Positions 36,678 to 45,192 of a stretch of DNA of 64,000 bases are shown piece by piece. Location of the stretch: positions 124,001 to 188,000 of the forward strand of contig NZ_JAXAFJ010000002.1 in the NCBI RefSeq assembly GCF_033898525.1, written 5' to 3'. The translations under genes were made by a program, and so were the position numbers. The stretch is from Flaviflagellibacter rhizophilus (lineage in GTDB: Bacteria > Pseudomonadota > Alphaproteobacteria > Rhizobiales > Methylopilaceae). The notes beneath the pieces are model-generated. The model made no database searches, was not told the origin of the DNA, and saw only the letters and a program-made list of their open reading frames with translations. Within the stretch, counting starts at the first letter, position 1, and each line of letters begins with the position of its first letter.

Positions 36678-37118
36678 TCAGCCCTGAAGAGAAGGGTTGA
36701 GACGCGGGATCTCCTGCTTGGGGCAGCGATCCATGACCGCCTCGATCCCTGCGGCGCGGGCCTTCTCCGCCGCCTCCTCGTTCACGACGCCGATCTGCAT
36801 CCAGATCACCTTCGGCTTGCTGGACATCGCAAGAGCTTCGTCGACGATCGCGCCGACATGCTCGGAGGCGCGAAACACCTCCACCATGTCCACCGGCTCC
36901 GGGATGTCGGACAGCTTTCCATAGACCGGACCATCCAGCATGGTCTGCCCTGCGAGGCCCGGGTTCACCGGGAATACGCGATAGCCCTTCTGCTGAAGAA
37001 ACTTGGCGACGTAATGCGAAGGCTTGTCCTCGCTGCCACTGAAGCCGACCACGGCGATGGACCGCACGTCTTCCAGAATGCTGCGAACTTTGTCGTCGCT
37101 GAGGCCGTCGATGGTCAT
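36678..37118 (-). CDS. CoA-binding domain protein (YccU-like)
   Basis: A 146-residue single Rossmann-like CoA-binding domain: SIAVVGFSGSEDKPSHYVAKFL near residue 20, YRVFPVNPG, and the C-terminal VIWMQIGVVNEEAAEKARAAG with VMDRCPKQE. The domain is that of succinyl-CoA synthetase alpha N-termini, but the catalytic His domain is absent. Family proteins are soluble and of unknown role. Monocistronic here, divergent from a small hypothetical gene. Confidence 0.9.
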   Translation of the reverse strand: MTIDGLSDDKVRSILEDVRSIAVVGFSGSEDKPSHYVAKFLQQKGYRVFPVNPGLAGQTMLDGPVYGKLSDIPEPVDMVEVFRASEHVGAIVDEALAMSSKPKVIWMQIGVVNEEAAEKARAAGIEAVMDRCPKQEIPRLNPSLQG

Positions 37119-37266
37119 GGGCTGAACTCCGTTTGATCCTGCGGCCTATATATGTCGCCGCCTGTCGAGGCGTAGCCCGGACCAACTGCCGCAACCCTCC
37201 TCAGCCGTGGAACGCTGCACCGTTGCCTGCGTTTCCACAGAGGTCCGCACGTCAGAGGAGCATCGC

Positions 37267-37545
37267 ATGTCCACCAGTTTCATCCTGTGCGAAAACCCCG
37301 TTCCAGGGGGCGTCAGCATCCGCATCTATCAGGATGCGGACATGGTGCTGGGACAGGTCATCGCTCCCGACAGCGTCATCGACGGCAGCCATACGGCCGC
37401 CGAAGCCGACAAGGATGGCGAGATCGGCATTCATCAGGCGCTTGCCTCCGCGATCGAGCTGGCCGCCAGCAACAATGATCAGGTTGCCGTCATCGACCCT
37501 CAGGGGCTTTGGAAGGAAGAATGGGGAGCACTGATCCGCCTCTGA
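37267..37545 (+). CDS. Small hypothetical protein
   Basis: A 92-residue acidic protein without signal peptide or membrane segment that I do not recognise. It begins MSTSFILCENPVPGGVSIRI and ends QVAVIDPQGLWKEEWGALIRL. Its ATG has a GAGGAG site 5 bp upstream, and the frame keeps typical third-position GC, both supporting a real gene. It lies between the CoA-binding gene and rplM, with no operon partner. Confidence 0.65.
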   Translation: MSTSFILCENPVPGGVSIRIYQDADMVLGQVIAPDSVIDGSHTAAEADKDGEIGIHQALASAIELAASNNDQVAVIDPQGLWKEEWGALIRL

Positions 37546-37695
37546 ACGGGGGTTTCATGATACCATTTTTGTAACTCATTGATTCCGTTGGGTTTTGCCG
37601 AGCGCCTGCTAATTGCGTTCCGCGTGGTCCTCATGTAGAAGCACCAGCAACCGGCCGCCTGTACGGTCGCCGTGCTTTTCCAAGGGACCAACACC

Positions 37696-38157
37696 ATGTC
37701 TACCTTTTCGGCCAAGCCTGCCGAGATCGAGAAGAAGTGGGTGCTGATCGACGCCGAGGGTCTCGTCGTCGGGCGCCTTGCTTCCATCATCGCCCTGCGG
37801 CTTCGCGGCAAGCATCTGCCGATCTTCACGCCCCACGTTGATTGCGGCGACAACATCATCGTCATTAACGCCGAGAAGGTCGTGTTCACCGGCAAGAAGC
37901 GCCAGGACAAGTCTTACTTCTGGCACACCGGCTATCCGGGCGGCATCAAGGAGCGCAAGGCGCGCACCATCCTCGAGGGCCGTTTTCCGAACCGCATCAT
38001 CGAGAAGGCCGTCGAGCGCATGCTCCCGCGCGGCCCGCTCGGCCGCAAGCAGCTCGGCAATCTCCGGGTCTATGCCGGCACCGAGCATCCTCACACTGCG
38101 CAGCAGCCGGCGACGCTCGACGTTGCGGCCCTGAACACCAAGAACGTCCGGAACTGA
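37696..38157 (+). CDS. rplM: 50S ribosomal protein L13
   Basis: Early-assembling large-subunit protein, 153 residues. KKWVLIDAEGLVVGRLAS, the VDCGDNIIVINAEKVVFTGKK segment, YFWHTGYPGG and MLPRGPLGRKQL are all characteristic of L13. The ATG at 37696 was chosen by family alignment; the frame is open 8 codons upstream. Candidate promoter hexamers lie in 37588-37641 but none is convincing. Followed 4 bp later by rpsI. Confidence 0.98.
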   Translation: MSTFSAKPAEIEKKWVLIDAEGLVVGRLASIIALRLRGKHLPIFTPHVDCGDNIIVINAEKVVFTGKKRQDKSYFWHTGYPGGIKERKARTILEGRFPNRIIEKAVERMLPRGPLGRKQLGNLRVYAGTEHPHTAQQPATLDVAALNTKNVRN

Positions 38158-38161
38158 GCCG

Positions 38162-38647
38162 ATGGCCGAAAACATCCAGTCTCTCGAAGAACTTCGTGGT
38201 GCACTCGGCGGCGCATCTGCTCCGTCCGAGGCTCCCCGTTACGTCCAGAAGCTCGACGCCCAGGGCCGCGCCTACGCGACCGGCAAGCGCAAGAACGCGG
38301 TTGCCCGCGTTTGGATCAAGCCGGGCTCGGGCAAGGTCGTGGTCAATGATCGCGCGCTCGAAGTGTACTTCGCCCGTCCGGTGCTGCGCATGATCCTGCA
38401 GCAGCCGCTGGGCGTGGCCAACCGCAATGGCCAGTATGACATCCGCGTCACCGTTGCCGGTGGCGGACTGTCCGGCCAGGCGGGCGCGGTGCGCCACGGC
38501 CTGTCCAAGGCGCTGACCTATTTCGAGCCCGAGCTTCGCGGCGTGCTCAAGAAGGCCGGCTTCCTGACCCGCGACGCTCGCGTCGTCGAGCGTAAGAAGT
38601 ACGGCCGCGCCAAGGCTCGCCGCAGCTTCCAGTTCTCGAAGCGCTGA
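38162..38647 (+). CDS. rpsI: 30S ribosomal protein S9
   Basis: Small-subunit protein whose C-terminal tail reaches the P-site tRNA. The 161-residue protein has an N-terminal extension of about 35 residues typical of alphaproteobacteria, then YATGKRKNAVARVWIKPG, GQAGAVRHGLSKAL and the C-terminal KKYGRAKARRSFQFSKR with the conserved final Lys-Arg. Cotranscribed with rplM; ended by a strong terminator. Confidence 0.98.
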   Translation: MAENIQSLEELRGALGGASAPSEAPRYVQKLDAQGRAYATGKRKNAVARVWIKPGSGKVVVNDRALEVYFARPVLRMILQQPLGVANRNGQYDIRVTVAGGGLSGQAGAVRHGLSKALTYFEPELRGVLKKAGFLTRDARVVERKKYGRAKARRSFQFSKR

Positions 38648-38666
38648 TCCGCTTCTGCAATCTTCC

Positions 38667-38694
38667 AAAAAGGCGGGCTCAGGCCCGCCTTTTC
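38667..38694. terminator. Bidirectional rho-independent terminator
   Basis: Stem AAAAAGGCGGGC with its complement and loop TCAG, followed by TTTTCT on the + strand and TTTTTGG on the - strand. It lies between rpsI and a convergent small gene, whose stop is at 38699. Confidence 0.88.
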
Positions 38695-38698
38695 TATG

Positions 38699-38935
38699 TC
38701 AGCGTTGCTCGCGCGCCGTCTTCCGCATGCCGTCGAGCGCCTTGATGCCCTCGATGGTGATCTGCAGAGAGCGCAGCTTGTGCGCCGCCCAGCCGTTTTC
38801 GATCAGGCTTGGGATGACGGGGAAGTCATCCACCTGCAGCAATGGCGTGCTATCGAGCCATCGCATCGGAACCCAGCGGCCCCGCGCACCTTCAAGGACT
38901 GTGAGAACCCGGCACTGCGACTGAGTAGGATACAT
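38699..38935 (-). CDS. Small hypothetical protein convergent with rpsI
   Basis: A 78-residue protein, not recognised. No signal peptide; the sequence LTVLEGARGRWVPMRWLDS and SLQITIEGIKALDGMRKTAREQR could form a small winged-helix-like fold, but this is a guess. Support for a real gene: a GGGGGTG ribosome site before the ATG at 38935 and a shared bidirectional terminator 5 bp beyond its stop. Confidence 0.62.
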   Translation of the reverse strand: MYPTQSQCRVLTVLEGARGRWVPMRWLDSTPLLQVDDFPVIPSLIENGWAAHKLRSLQITIEGIKALDGMRKTAREQR

Positions 38936-39064
38936 CGTACACCCCCGCGAAATGTTCGATCCTCTCAGTAGAGCTCCGAAGTTCGCTGCGCGAAAGATGC
39001 GCAGTCGCGCTTGTGCCCATTTTCCGGGCTTGCGCGTTTATCGTGCCACAGCAGGGGACACTTT

Positions 39065-40051
39065 ATGGCTTCCGATCCGCACCATCCGCGTCCAATTGAC
39101 CGCGCGCTCGACCCGAACTTTCGCCGCGGGCAGAGCATGGAGCCCAATTATTCGGGCGTGGTCTCCTTCCTGCGCCGCCCTTATCTGCGCGATCCCTCCG
39201 GCTTCGATGCCACGGTCTGGGGCGTGCCACTCGATACGACGGTGTCGAACCGGCCGGGCACCCGCTTCGGACCGCGTGCGCTGCGCGACGCATCCACGAT
39301 TCTCGATGGCGATCCGGTCTACCCGTTCGGAACGGACATCTTCGAGGACCTCTCCGTTTGCGACAGCGGCGATGCCGTTTTCGACTACGGACTTCCGTGG
39401 GAAATGCCGGCCGCCATTGAGGCGCAGGCTGCGGAGCGTCTGGCCACGGGGGCTCATCTCGTGACGCTCGGCGGCGATCACTTCCTGACCTATCCCGTGC
39501 TCAAGGCGCTGGTGGAGCGGATGGGCCGTCCCGTGGCCCTGATCCAGTTCGATGCGCATCAGGATACCTGGGGCGAGGAAGACGAACGCCGGCTCGACCA
39601 TGGCACCATGATCTCGCGGGCGGTGAACGACGGCCTGATAGTGCCTGAGAAGAGCATGCAGATAGGCATCCGGACCCACGCGCCCGTGGACAAGGGCATA
39701 GCGGTGGTCAGCGGCTTCGAAGTCGGTGACCTCGGCGCCCAGGCGATGGCTTCGCGTGTGCTGGCGCATGTCGGCAATACGCCGGTCTATGTCTCGTTCG
39801 ACATCGACGCGCTGGACCCCGCCTTCGCGCCGGGCACGGGCACTCCCGTGTGCGGAGGACTTTCCACGCGCGAGGCTTTGGCGATCCTGCGCCGGCTCGA
39901 CGCTCTCGATCTGAAGGGCTTCGACGTGGTGGAAGTTTCCCCGCCTTACGACCACGCGCAGGTCACCGCCTTGGCCGGCGCCACGCTGGCGCACTATTAT
40001 CTCGGCCTGCTCGCCGCACGAAAGGCGAGGGGGCTCAGCATCGCCCCCTGA
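39065..40051 (+). CDS. speB: Agmatinase / ureohydrolase family protein
   Basis: Manganese-dependent hydrolase; agmatinase makes putrescine and urea, but relatives use guanidino acids. The 328-residue protein has the three metal motifs: GGDHF, FDAHQD and SFDIDALDPAFAPGTGTP. The Arg/Pro-rich N-terminal part (SFLRRPYLRDPSGFDATVWGVPLD) matches agmatinase-type enzymes. No other polyamine gene adjoins it, so the exact substrate is inferred only. Confidence 0.85.
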   Translation: MASDPHHPRPIDRALDPNFRRGQSMEPNYSGVVSFLRRPYLRDPSGFDATVWGVPLDTTVSNRPGTRFGPRALRDASTILDGDPVYPFGTDIFEDLSVCDSGDAVFDYGLPWEMPAAIEAQAAERLATGAHLVTLGGDHFLTYPVLKALVERMGRPVALIQFDAHQDTWGEEDERRLDHGTMISRAVNDGLIVPEKSMQIGIRTHAPVDKGIAVVSGFEVGDLGAQAMASRVLAHVGNTPVYVSFDIDALDPAFAPGTGTPVCGGLSTREALAILRRLDALDLKGFDVVEVSPPYDHAQVTALAGATLAHYYLGLLAARKARGLSIAP

Positions 40052-40061
40052 GATCTGCGGG

Positions 40062-40913
40062 TCAGCCGATCTCGATGTCGAGCCCCAGATCGAGCACCGG
40101 GGATGAGTGGGTGATCCAACCCGTCGAGATCAGGTCCACGCCACTTTCCGCGATCGCGGCAACGGTCGCCGGCGAGACATTGCCGGACGCCTCCGCGATC
40201 ATTCGCCCCTCGATGCGGCGCACAGCTTCCCGAAGCTGATCGGGCGTCATGTTGTCAAGCAGGACGACATCGGCTCCCTCGGCCAGCACCTCGTCCAGTT
40301 GGGCAAGCGTGTCGACCTCGATCTCGATCTTCACCAGATGCCCCACGCCAGCCTTCGCTGCGCGGAGGGCAGGGGCGATGCCACCGGCCACGGCGATGTG
40401 GTTGTCCTTGATGAGCACGGCATCGTCGAGACCGAAACGGTGGTTTGAGCCGCCGCCGCATCGCACGGCGTATTTCTCGAAGACCCTCAATCCGGGCGTC
40501 GTCTTGCGTGTGTCCGCGACCTTGGCGCGAGTGTGGGCAACGGCGTCTGCGAACACGGACGTTGCGGTGGCGACGCCGGACAGCCGCCCGAGGAAGTTAA
40601 GCGCAACACGTTCGGCAGTGAGAATGGCACGCGCGGGACCGTGGATGCGCGCGACCACGTCACCCGGCGCGACGCGCGAACCATCCTCGACCACGGCTTC
40701 GAAGCGCACGCGCTCGTCCAGCCGGTGAAAGGCCGCGCGCGCAAGATCGAGCCCCGCGATGACGCCCGGCTTCCGTGCCGCGATGATGGCCCTTGCTTCC
40801 GCGTCCGCCGGGATGGTCGCCTGCGTCGTGAGATCCCCGGCGCGGCCAAGATCCTCCAGGAGCGCAGCCTCGACAGCTTGCTGGACGAGGATGGGATTGA
40901 GCGGCGCAATCAT
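40062..40913 (-). CDS. nadC: Nicotinate-nucleotide pyrophosphorylase (carboxylating)
   Basis: Converts quinolinate and PRPP to nicotinate mononucleotide, the third step of de novo NAD synthesis. The 283-residue protein has EDLGRAGDLTT, the RVALNFLGRLSGVAT segment, DTRKTTPGLR and NHRFGLDDAVLIKDNHI. The ATG at 40913 overlaps the nadB stop (ATGA); the open frame upstream lies in nadB. Last gene of nadA-nadB-nadC. Confidence 0.97.
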   Translation of the reverse strand: MIAPLNPILVQQAVEAALLEDLGRAGDLTTQATIPADAEARAIIAARKPGVIAGLDLARAAFHRLDERVRFEAVVEDGSRVAPGDVVARIHGPARAILTAERVALNFLGRLSGVATATSVFADAVAHTRAKVADTRKTTPGLRVFEKYAVRCGGGSNHRFGLDDAVLIKDNHIAVAGGIAPALRAAKAGVGHLVKIEIEVDTLAQLDEVLAEGADVVLLDNMTPDQLREAVRRIEGRMIAEASGNVSPATVAAIAESGVDLISTGWITHSSPVLDLGLDIEIG

Positions 40914-42481
40914 TCGGCAGCCTCCGAGGCGGGTATGCCGGCCCGGTCGGCCACGTTCCGCGCCTCGTCCAGCGTGAAGAAGCTGCGACGGGCGAATTGC
41001 GCACTGGCTTCGGGGAAGTCGGTGCGCGCATGACCACCACGGCTTTCGCGACGGAGCAGGGCGCCGGCCGCCACCAGAACGCCGATGGTCGCAAGGTTTC
41101 GCAGGCTGTCCGAACCGCCACCGGTTTCCAGGGCCCGAAGCTGCTGCAATGCCGTGACCAAACCATCTTCGCTGCGCAGCACGCCGACATGGCGGCTCAT
41201 CATCTGGCGCAGCTCCCACACGTCGGGAGCATCTACAGGGATGTCCGCGGGCGGACCGGACGCCTCCGCAGGCGTCGGGGATGAACTCATCGCCAGAGAG
41301 CGGATATCTTCGGCGATACGAGCGCCGAACACGACGGCTTCGAGCAGTGAATTGGAGGCCAGCCGGTTCGCGCCATGCGCTCCGGTGCAGGCCACTTCGC
41401 CGCAGGCCCACAGCCCCTTCAACGAGGTGCGCCCGTCGCGGTCGGTCGCCACGCCGCCCATGTGGTAATGCGCCGCCGGTGCCACCGGAATGAGGTCGCG
41501 CACCGGATCGAGCCCCGCCTCGCGGCAGATGGCGTAAACGCCCGGGAAACGCTCCGGAAACCGCGCACCGATGGCGTCGCGGGCATCGAGAAAGGCTCCA
41601 CGGCCGGCGGCGATCTCCGCGAACACGCCACGCGCAACCACGTCGCGCGGACCCAGTTCGGCATCGGGATGCAGCGCGGCCATGAAGCGTTCGCCGCGAC
41701 CGTTCACCAGCACCGCGCCGTCGCCGCGCAGGGCCTCCGTGGCGAGGGGAGCGGGATCGCGGCCGATATCGATGCCGGTCGGGTGGAACTGCACGAACTC
41801 CGTGTCCGCGAGCACGGCACCCGAACGCGCCGCCGCGCCGAGACCGTCGCCGCAGGCGGTCAGGGGATTGGTGGTCACGGCGAACAGATGACCGATACCG
41901 CCGGTGGCCAGCACCACGGCGTCGGCGCGGATCGTTTGAACCGTGCCGCTATTTGAGCGGCCTTTGACCCCACGCACTGTGCCGGCTTCGCAGACGAGGT
42001 CGGACAGCGCCCAGCCCTCGATCACGCGGATGGAGGCCGTGCGGCGGACAGCGGAGGTCAGGGCTTCCATGATGGCCTTGCCCGCAAGATCGCCCCGCAC
42101 GCGCACGATCCGGCGCGCCCGGTGCGCCGCCTCCCGGGACAGCGCAAGCTTGCCCTCCAGGTCGCGGTCGAACGGGACTCCGTAGTCCAGCAGGTCGCAG
42201 ATTCGCTGTCCCGCCTCCTCGGCAATGAGGCGCGCGATGTCCGGGTCGACGATGCCGGCACCTGCAAGCATCGTGTCGGCGGCATGAGCCTCCGGCGTGT
42301 CGCCGTCGCCGATGGCCGCCGCGATGCCGCCCTGCGCCCATGCCGATGCGCCGTGGCCGAGCACCGTTCGCGTCAGCAGCGTCACGGGGTGCGGTGCCAG
42401 CTTCAGCGCACAGAACAGCCCTGCCAAGCCGCCGCCGACGATGACCACCCCGCCGTTAGGGGAACCAATTTGCGCGTTCAT
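40910..42481 (-). CDS. nadB: L-aspartate oxidase
   Basis: FAD enzyme that oxidises aspartate to iminoaspartate. The 523-residue protein has the FAD-binding VVIVGGGLAGLFCALKL, HGASAWAQGGIAAA, the GVPFDRDLEGKLALSREAAH segment, QFHPTGI and CGEVACTGAHGANRLASNSLLE. The start at 42481 gives MNAQIGSPNGGVVIVGGG; the open frame upstream has no support. Lies 43 bp after nadA. Confidence 0.97.
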   Translation of the reverse strand: MNAQIGSPNGGVVIVGGGLAGLFCALKLAPHPVTLLTRTVLGHGASAWAQGGIAAAIGDGDTPEAHAADTMLAGAGIVDPDIARLIAEEAGQRICDLLDYGVPFDRDLEGKLALSREAAHRARRIVRVRGDLAGKAIMEALTSAVRRTASIRVIEGWALSDLVCEAGTVRGVKGRSNSGTVQTIRADAVVLATGGIGHLFAVTTNPLTACGDGLGAAARSGAVLADTEFVQFHPTGIDIGRDPAPLATEALRGDGAVLVNGRGERFMAALHPDAELGPRDVVARGVFAEIAAGRGAFLDARDAIGARFPERFPGVYAICREAGLDPVRDLIPVAPAAHYHMGGVATDRDGRTSLKGLWACGEVACTGAHGANRLASNSLLEAVVFGARIAEDIRSLAMSSSPTPAEASGPPADIPVDAPDVWELRQMMSRHVGVLRSEDGLVTALQQLRALETGGGSDSLRNLATIGVLVAAGALLRRESRGGHARTDFPEASAQFARRSFFTLDEARNVADRAGIPASEAAE

Positions 42482-42524
42482 AGGGCCACCTCTCCGTGGG
42501 CTGGAGTGCAGGCGCTTGGGTGGG

Positions 42525-43622
42525 TCAGATCTTGAGGTTGACCATGCGCTCCACCGAACGCCGGGCGCGTTCGGCAATCAGAGGGTCGATCAGGATCTCG
42601 TCTCGCATGGTCAGCAGGCTGTCGAGGATCTTCGGCAGCGTGATGCGCTTCATGTGCGGGCACAGATTGCAGGGCCGCAGGAACTCCGTCTCCGGCGACA
42701 TGGAGGCGATGTTGTCGGCCATGGAGCATTCCGTGATCATCACCACGCGCTTCGGCTTACGGGTGGCGACATAGTCCTGCATCTTGGCCGTGGAGCCCGT
42801 GAAATCGGCCTCCGCCAGCACATCCGGCGGGCATTCGGGATGCGCGATGATGGTGATGGTGGGGTCGTCCTCGCGCAGGCGGCGCAGTTCCTCGCCGGTG
42901 AAGCGCTCGTGCACCTCGCAATGGCCTTTCCACGAGATGATCTTCACCTTGGTCTGCGTGGCAATCCACGCCGCGAGATACTCGTCCGGCAGGCAAAGCA
43001 CCTCCGGGGTGCCGAGCGACTCGATCACTTCCACCGCATTGCCGGAGGTGAGGCAGATATCGGCCTCGGCCTTCACCGCCGCCGAGGTGTTCACGTAGAC
43101 GGCCACCGGCACGCCCGGATATTGCCGCTTCAGCGCTCTGACGTCTTCGGCCGTGATCGACTCGGCCAGTGAGCATCCCGACAGCATGTCCGGGATCAGC
43201 ACCGTCTTGTCCGGGTTCAGCAGCTTCGAGGTCTCGGCCATGAAGTGCACGCCGCCCTGGATGATGACGTCGGCATCGCTCTTGGCGGCCTCGCGTGCCA
43301 GGGCGAACGAGTCGCCCACCACATCTGCCACGCAGTGGTAGATCTCGGGCGTCTGGTAGTTGTGCGCCAGCAGCACCGCGTTGCGCACCTTCTTCAGGTC
43401 GTTGATGGCCTTCACGAACGGTGCATGCACCGGCCATTCCATCGGCGGGATCACGTGCTTCACGCGCTCATAGAGGTGCGCAGTCTCACGGGCCACTTCT
43501 GGCGTGTAGTCCAGATTGGGACGGGGCAGCACGCCGTACCTTTCCGCCGCGCTGCGGGCGGGCTGGACGCCAAAGAGCGGGAACGGGAGACCGAAAGCCG
43601 AGGCAACCGAAGACAGAGCCAT
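42525..43622 (-). CDS. nadA: Quinolinate synthase
   Basis: [4Fe-4S] enzyme joining iminoaspartate and dihydroxyacetone phosphate into quinolinate. The 365-residue protein has HNYQTPEIYHCVADVVGDS and the presumed cluster cysteines in LSGCSLAES, EADICLTSGNA and PCNLCPHMK. AAAGGAG at 43629-43635 is adjacent to an ATG at 43628 but 6 nt from the ATG at 43622, which was therefore chosen. A 21-bp palindromic operator covers the leader just upstream. Confidence 0.96.
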   Translation of the reverse strand: MALSSVASAFGLPFPLFGVQPARSAAERYGVLPRPNLDYTPEVARETAHLYERVKHVIPPMEWPVHAPFVKAINDLKKVRNAVLLAHNYQTPEIYHCVADVVGDSFALAREAAKSDADVIIQGGVHFMAETSKLLNPDKTVLIPDMLSGCSLAESITAEDVRALKRQYPGVPVAVYVNTSAAVKAEADICLTSGNAVEVIESLGTPEVLCLPDEYLAAWIATQTKVKIISWKGHCEVHERFTGEELRRLREDDPTITIIAHPECPPDVLAEADFTGSTAKMQDYVATRKPKRVVMITECSMADNIASMSPETEFLRPCNLCPHMKRITLPKILDSLLTMRDEILIDPLIAERARRSVERMVNLKI

Positions 43623-43633
43623 CGCCATCTCCT

Positions 43634-43654
43634 TTATGCTCAAAATGAGCATAA
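43634..43654. promoter_or_regulatory. Palindromic operator upstream of nadA (NadQ-type candidate)
   Basis: TTATGCTCA at 43634-43642 and TGAGCATAA at 43646-43654 form a perfect 9-3-9 inverted repeat directly upstream of, and touching, the nadA ribosome site. Repressor binding here would block nadABC transcription. NadQ, a regulator of nadABC in Alphaproteobacteria, is the most likely factor; this assignment is inference. Confidence 0.7.
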
Positions 43655-43830
43655 GACGGTTCGAAGAAAACCGGCTGGGTGCCGGTATGTGCCCATCTCA
43701 TGACGGACCTGCAAAACATACTTGTTTATTCGCCGGTTTAAAGCCGTCACAGATCTTTTTTATCTTCAGCGCTCAACGAACGCTGGCGTACCATGGCTGC
43801 TGGTGCGAACCGACGGTGCGGGAGAGATCG

Positions 43831-44892
43831 ATGGCTGATGCGGGACAGAAGATCAGGGCGGGCATCTTCGGAGCGTCGGGCTATACCGGGGCAGAGCTCG
43901 TACGGCTGCTGGGCCAGCATCCGCAGGTCGAGATCACCGCGCTGACGGCGGATCGCAAGGCCGGTCAGGCCATGGCCGAGGTTTTCCCGCAGTTCATAGG
44001 CCGCGACCTGCCGGCGCTCACCACGATCCGCGAGGTCAACACGGACGCTATCGATGTCGTGTTCTGCGCTCTTCCGCATGGAACCACGCAGCACGTCATC
44101 GCGGACCTGATGATGGACCAGCCCAGCTTGCGGATCGTCGATCTTTCGGCCGACTTCCGGCTCTCGGACGTCGCCGAGTACGCCAAGTGGTATGGCCACA
44201 ATCACGAGGCGCTCGACCAGCAGAAGGAAGCCGTCTACGGCGTCACCGAGCTGTACAGGGATGCCATTGTAAAGACCCGGCTGACCGCCAATCCCGGCTG
44301 CCATTCCACCACGGCCATCCTGCCCGTCGTTCCCCTGCTGCGCGCCGGCCTGATCGACACCGACTGCATCGTCATCGATTCGAAGACCGGAATGTCCGGG
44401 GCAGGGCGGTCCGCCAGCGAAGCCATGCTGTTCTCCGAGGTTGCGGAAGGCCTCCACGCCTATGGCGTCGGCAAGCACCGGCACACGGCCGAACTGGACC
44501 AGGAGTTCAGCAAGGCGGCAGGGCATGAAGTGCTGGCCAGCTTCACGCCCCACCTGGCGCCCATGATCCGCGGCATCTACGCCACCATCTATCTGCGCAC
44601 GAAGGGTGGCGCATCTGCCGGTGACGTGCACAAGGCGCTTGCGGATGCGTACAGCGGCGAGACCTTCGTGCAGGTGCTGCCGCTTGGCCAGGTGCCGCAG
44701 TCGCGCCATGTGCGCGGCTCCAACAACTGCCAGATCGGCGTCGTTGCCGACCGTGTGGAGGGCCGTGTCATCGTGATTTCGACCGTGGACAATCTGCTGA
44801 AGGGTGCTTCGGGTCAGGCGGTCCAGAACTTCAACGCGATGTTCGGATTTCCGGAGAGCACCGCGCTAGCCATTTCGGGCATGTTCCCGTGA
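43831..44892 (+). CDS. argC: N-acetyl-gamma-glutamyl-phosphate reductase
   Basis: NADPH-dependent reduction in arginine synthesis. The 353-residue protein has the Rossmann GIFGASGYTGAELVRLL motif, the catalytic Cys in NPGCHSTTA and a conserved GVGKHRHTAE His. This is the type 1 (long) ArgC. The ATG at 43831 follows GGGAGAG; the frame is open upstream into the nad operator region, which is not used. The stop overlaps the next start (GTGA). Confidence 0.96.
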   Translation: MADAGQKIRAGIFGASGYTGAELVRLLGQHPQVEITALTADRKAGQAMAEVFPQFIGRDLPALTTIREVNTDAIDVVFCALPHGTTQHVIADLMMDQPSLRIVDLSADFRLSDVAEYAKWYGHNHEALDQQKEAVYGVTELYRDAIVKTRLTANPGCHSTTAILPVVPLLRAGLIDTDCIVIDSKTGMSGAGRSASEAMLFSEVAEGLHAYGVGKHRHTAELDQEFSKAAGHEVLASFTPHLAPMIRGIYATIYLRTKGGASAGDVHKALADAYSGETFVQVLPLGQVPQSRHVRGSNNCQIGVVADRVEGRVIVISTVDNLLKGASGQAVQNFNAMFGFPESTALAISGMFP

Positions 44893-45104
44893 GATCAGCC
44901 GCTTTGTTGTTGCTCGCGGGCGCGGCACTGGCCGCGTCCGGCTGTTCGAGCCCCAGCGCCAGGTATGGCCTGGCTCCGCCTGCGAAGGATCGCGAGTCGT
45001 TCCCCAACATCAACGCCCCGGTGGGTGTCCCGCAGCAGCCGCCGCTGTCCCAGGAGCAACAGGCCGCCGAGAAGGCCCGTGTCGCCCAGGGCGCCGCGCG
45101 ATGA
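44889..45104 (+). CDS. Small lipoprotein of unknown function
   Basis: A 71-residue protein starting at GTG inside the argC stop. It has a signal peptide with lipobox LAASGC (Cys19), so it should be lipidated; the mature part is Pro/Gln-rich and disordered (APPAKDRESFPNINAPVG, EQQAAEKARVAQGAAR). The translational overlap with argC suggests that it is expressed with it, though a functional link is not evident. It was compared in mind with LptM-like lipoproteins, without a clear match. Confidence 0.68.
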   Translation: MRSAALLLLAGAALAASGCSSPSARYGLAPPAKDRESFPNINAPVGVPQQPPLSQEQQAAEKARVAQGAAR

Positions 45105-45192
45105 TCGCCACCTGACGCGAAACCGCCTCTTTCCGACTGGAAGGTGTTAGATTACGCAGAGGCGCGCGAAGCCGCCTTCCGGGAATGTGATG

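Noticed and set aside
44889..45104. LptM-type lipoprotein identity for the small gene after argC
   Set aside because: It has a lipobox but lacks the conserved segment just after the lipidated Cys that marks LptM, and the genomic context differs.
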